Source: Microthrixaceae bacterium | GTDB lineage: Bacteria; Actinomycetota; Acidimicrobiia; Acidimicrobiales; Iamiaceae | DNA: 64,000 nucleotides | Direction of reading: 5' to 3' | Assembly (NCBI GenBank): GCA_016702505.1 | Contig: JADJDU010000001.1 | Location: 496,001-560,000 of the forward strand | Shown here: in pieces, positions 62,392 through 64,000 of the stretch | How the letters are laid out: each line of letters begins with the position of its first letter | Position numbering within the stretch: position 1 is the first letter of the stretch | Notes under the pieces: model-generated | The model's database searches: none | What the model saw: the letters and a program-made list of their open reading frames with translations, nothing else | What the model was told of the DNA's origin: nothing | Made by a program: the position numbers and the translations under genes

Positions 62392-62440
62392 ACCTGCGCT
62401 CGTGGGCTCCGCCACAAAGGGCTCTGCCCTCGAATCCCGC
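62392..62440 (-). repeat. GC-rich palindromic intergenic repeat, copy 3
   Basis: Read on the minus strand: GAGGGCAGAGCCCTTTGTGG, then CGGAGCCCACGAGCGCAGGT, a shorter variant of the copies at 15237 and 30163. As in copy 1, it follows the 96-nt block by a short distance on the same strand. Confidence 0.65.
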
Positions 62441-62456
62441 TGCGTCGGCGTGATCC

Positions 62457-62552
62457 AGCGCTTCTCGAGGGCGGACACCTCTGGTGGCCGCACAGAGAGC
62501 CGAACTCGCCGGGATGACCATGGACGATCGAACACGGCCCAAGTTCGGTCGG
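62457..62552 (-). repeat. 96-nt conserved intergenic block, copy C
   Basis: Gapless match (minus strand) to 15130-15225 and 34055-34150. In the equivalent frame it reads ELGPCSIVHGHPGEFGS, then CGHQRCPPS, without the stop found in copies A and B. On the plus strand it lies 77 bp before the start of the membrane protein gene at 62629. Confidence 0.65.
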
Positions 62553-62628
62553 CGGATCCAGGCTCGACTCGGGCGACGACCGATGCTGAAGCCGCCCCGA
62601 CTTCGCCCAACGCGGCCAGACTGAGGAC

Positions 62629-63357
62629 ATGGCCACCGATCGAAACAAGAGCTCGAAGCCAGACCCCGGCTCCGACACAGATGGTGCTGAGGAGCTGGAC
62701 CGGGAGCAGCGGTTGGGTGAGCAGCTCGAGGCGATGCTCTCCACCCGCCTGGCGCGCCGGATCGTGGGCGTCACCTTCGGTGGGATCTTGGTGATCGGTG
62801 CCCTGGCCTGGTGGGTGATCTTCGTCCCCTACACCAGCGGAGGACCCACCCCCATCACATGTGGCGCAATCCTCGACGCGATCCCCGGCCCCGAGGGAGA
62901 GGAGATCCGCCGGAACTACGACGAGGGCTGTGACGAGGCCAAGTCGACCCGGCGCAACACCGCTCTGGTGATCGCCGCCCTGGTCGTGGTGGCGGCAGCC
63001 ACCGTGTCCACCTGGCCTTCTGGCCGACTGGTCGACGGACCCGACGGATCGGGCCGAGACACGGCCCCGGGTGGGAGCGGAGGTGGGAGTGGGGGAGACG
63101 GCGACGACGATGCCAGCGCCAGCGAGCTGGTTCGTCTCGGCCTGGTCGACCCCGACGGTCGAGTTCGTTCACCCGACGAAGGGCCCGCGCCTGTGGTCCG
63201 GGCCACCACCAACAAGGCGGTCCCCAAGGACGCTCCGGTCGAGGAGGGCCCGGCCAGCGAGTTGATCCGCCTGGGGTTGATCAATCCAGCCGATGTCCCG
63301 GCCGTCGAGGGCGAAGGTGCCGATCCAGAGGTCGGTGAGGTCGAGCCGGGGCATTGA
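62629..63357 (+). CDS. Two-span membrane protein with acidic repeats
   Basis: 242 residues from ATG 62629. Two hydrophobic spans (GVTFGGILVIGALAWWVIFV and ALVIAALVVVAAATVST) enclose a short loop with a conserved-looking CGAILDAIPGPEGEE pair of cysteines; the C-terminal half is Asp/Glu/Gly-rich with two SELVRLGLVDP / SELIRLGLINP repeats. Unknown function; presumably membrane-anchored with a cytoplasmic tail. hisF follows 87 bp later. Confidence 0.68.
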   Translation: MATDRNKSSKPDPGSDTDGAEELDREQRLGEQLEAMLSTRLARRIVGVTFGGILVIGALAWWVIFVPYTSGGPTPITCGAILDAIPGPEGEEIRRNYDEGCDEAKSTRRNTALVIAALVVVAAATVSTWPSGRLVDGPDGSGRDTAPGGSGGGSGGDGDDDASASELVRLGLVDPDGRVRSPDEGPAPVVRATTNKAVPKDAPVEEGPASELIRLGLINPADVPAVEGEGADPEVGEVEPGH

Positions 63358-63444
63358 GGGTGGCACCTGGAAGTGCGGCTGACGCCGTTCGGCCTCGGGG
63401 ATCGCGGTTGGGTGGCGACAGGACCTGACGGTACGGTCGGGACG

Positions 63445-64000
63445 ATGCGTTCGGCCCGAGTGATCCCTTGTCTCGATGTCACCGCCGGCCGAGTGGTCAA
63501 GGGCGTGAACTTCGTCGACCTCCGTGACGCTGGCGATCCGGTGGAGTTGGCGGCCCGCTACGACGCCGAGGGTGCCGATGAGGTCGTGTTCCTCGACATC
63601 ACCGCCAGTTCCGACGACCGGGACACCATGGTCGACGTGGTGGCTCGCACCGCCGAGGAGGTGTTCATTCCTCTGACCGTTGGTGGCGGGATCCGTACCG
63701 TCGACGATGCCCGACGGATGTTGCGGGCCGGAGCCGACAAGGTTTCGCTCAACACCGCCGCCATAAACCGGCCCGAGACCATCAGCGACGTGGCCGACGA
63801 GTTCGGCAGCCAGTGCGCGGTCGTGGCCATAGACGCCCGGCGTCGCCAGCCGTCGGATTCCCAGTCGGGTTGGGGCGTGTTCACCCACGGCGGACGAAAC
63901 CCGACCCCCCTCGACGCCATCGAGTGGGCGGTGGAAGCCGAGCGCCTCGGAGCGGGAGAGATCCTGCTCACCTCGATGGACCGTGACGGCACCCGGGACG
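63445..64000 (+). CDS. hisF: Imidazole glycerol phosphate synthase, cyclase subunit (3' end outside window)
   Basis: The first 185 codons from ATG 63445. RVIPCLDVTAGRVVKGVNF is the classic beginning with the catalytic Asp; FLDITASSDDRDT, LTVGGGIRT and the later LLTSMDRDGT complete most of the barrel. Works with HisH (58730) to make imidazole glycerol phosphate. The gene runs off the window. Confidence 0.96.
   Translation, partial: MRSARVIPCLDVTAGRVVKGVNFVDLRDAGDPVELAARYDAEGADEVVFLDITASSDDRDTMVDVVARTAEEVFIPLTVGGGIRTVDDARRMLRAGADKVSLNTAAINRPETISDVADEFGSQCAVVAIDARRRQPSDSQSGWGVFTHGGRNPTPLDAIEWAVEAERLGAGEILLTSMDRDGTRD

Larger units (their letters stand above)
62242..62628. other. Divergent intergenic region with two repeats
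   Basis: 387 bases between the beta-helix protein gene (minus) and the membrane protein gene at 62629 (plus). Contains the third copy of the GC-rich palindrome (62392-62440, inverted) and the third copy of the 96-nt block (62457-62552, minus). No gene is evident. Confidence 0.55.

Noticed and set aside
1..64000. tRNA and rRNA genes
   Set aside because: I looked for T-loop-like stretches and rRNA-like segments and found none with a matching acceptor stem.

Overview
The window is a high-GC (by eye about 65-68%) stretch of a bacterial chromosome. The gene content points to Actinomycetota and most plausibly the class Acidimicrobiia: actinobacterial-style GTG/TTG starts, an LLM-type (F420-dependent family) oxidoreductase, FadD/FadE-type lipid enzymes, many PIN-domain toxin-antitoxin pairs and a Wzx/BY-kinase capsule locus. 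The taxonomic call is inference; there is no rRNA or tRNA here.

Layout. (1) 1-7536: two neighbouring gene sets with HPr-kinase-like (HprK), PqqD-like and nucleotidyltransferase proteins plus a small Tat-exported protein, separated by an intact DDE-transposase element (3072-4410). An SDR dehydrogenase lies at 326-1225. (2) 7651-32953: a large exopolysaccharide/glycan locus with a PglD/NeuD-like acetyltransferase, DegT aminotransferase, two initiating phosphoglycosyltransferases, four glycosyltransferase genes (one an internal tandem duplication), flippase, two O-antigen ligase/polymerase proteins, Wzz/BY-kinase, heparinase-like lyase, two sugar oxidoreductases and a UDP-GlcNAc 2-epimerase. (3) 33111-47192: three more Tat-protein plus HprK/PqqD gene sets, mixed with lipid enzymes, a methyltransferase and its truncated paralogue. 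(4) 35574-51978: an accessory zone of toxin-antitoxin modules, several decayed, with a ~498-bp direct duplication around coiled-coil membrane proteins. (5) 52783-64000: LLM oxidoreductase, coiled-coil protein, candidate small RNA, and the histidine genes hisD-hisC-hisB-hisH, hisA and hisF (cut by the window edge), interrupted by an extradiol-dioxygenase-like gene, a secreted CSLREA-like protein and a membrane protein.

The most interesting theme is the recurring partnership of a small Tat-signal secreted protein with an HprK-like protein carrying a PqqD-like domain. It occurs around the glycan locus in several versions, with two opposite domain orders and one copy whose P-loop is lost. PqqD-like domains bind leader peptides in RiPP pathways, so a system that recognises and modifies the Tat proteins before export is a testable hypothesis. 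A second unexplained signal is a 96-nt block repeated without gaps in three intergenic regions (15130, 34055, 62457), each just upstream of a cell-envelope gene.
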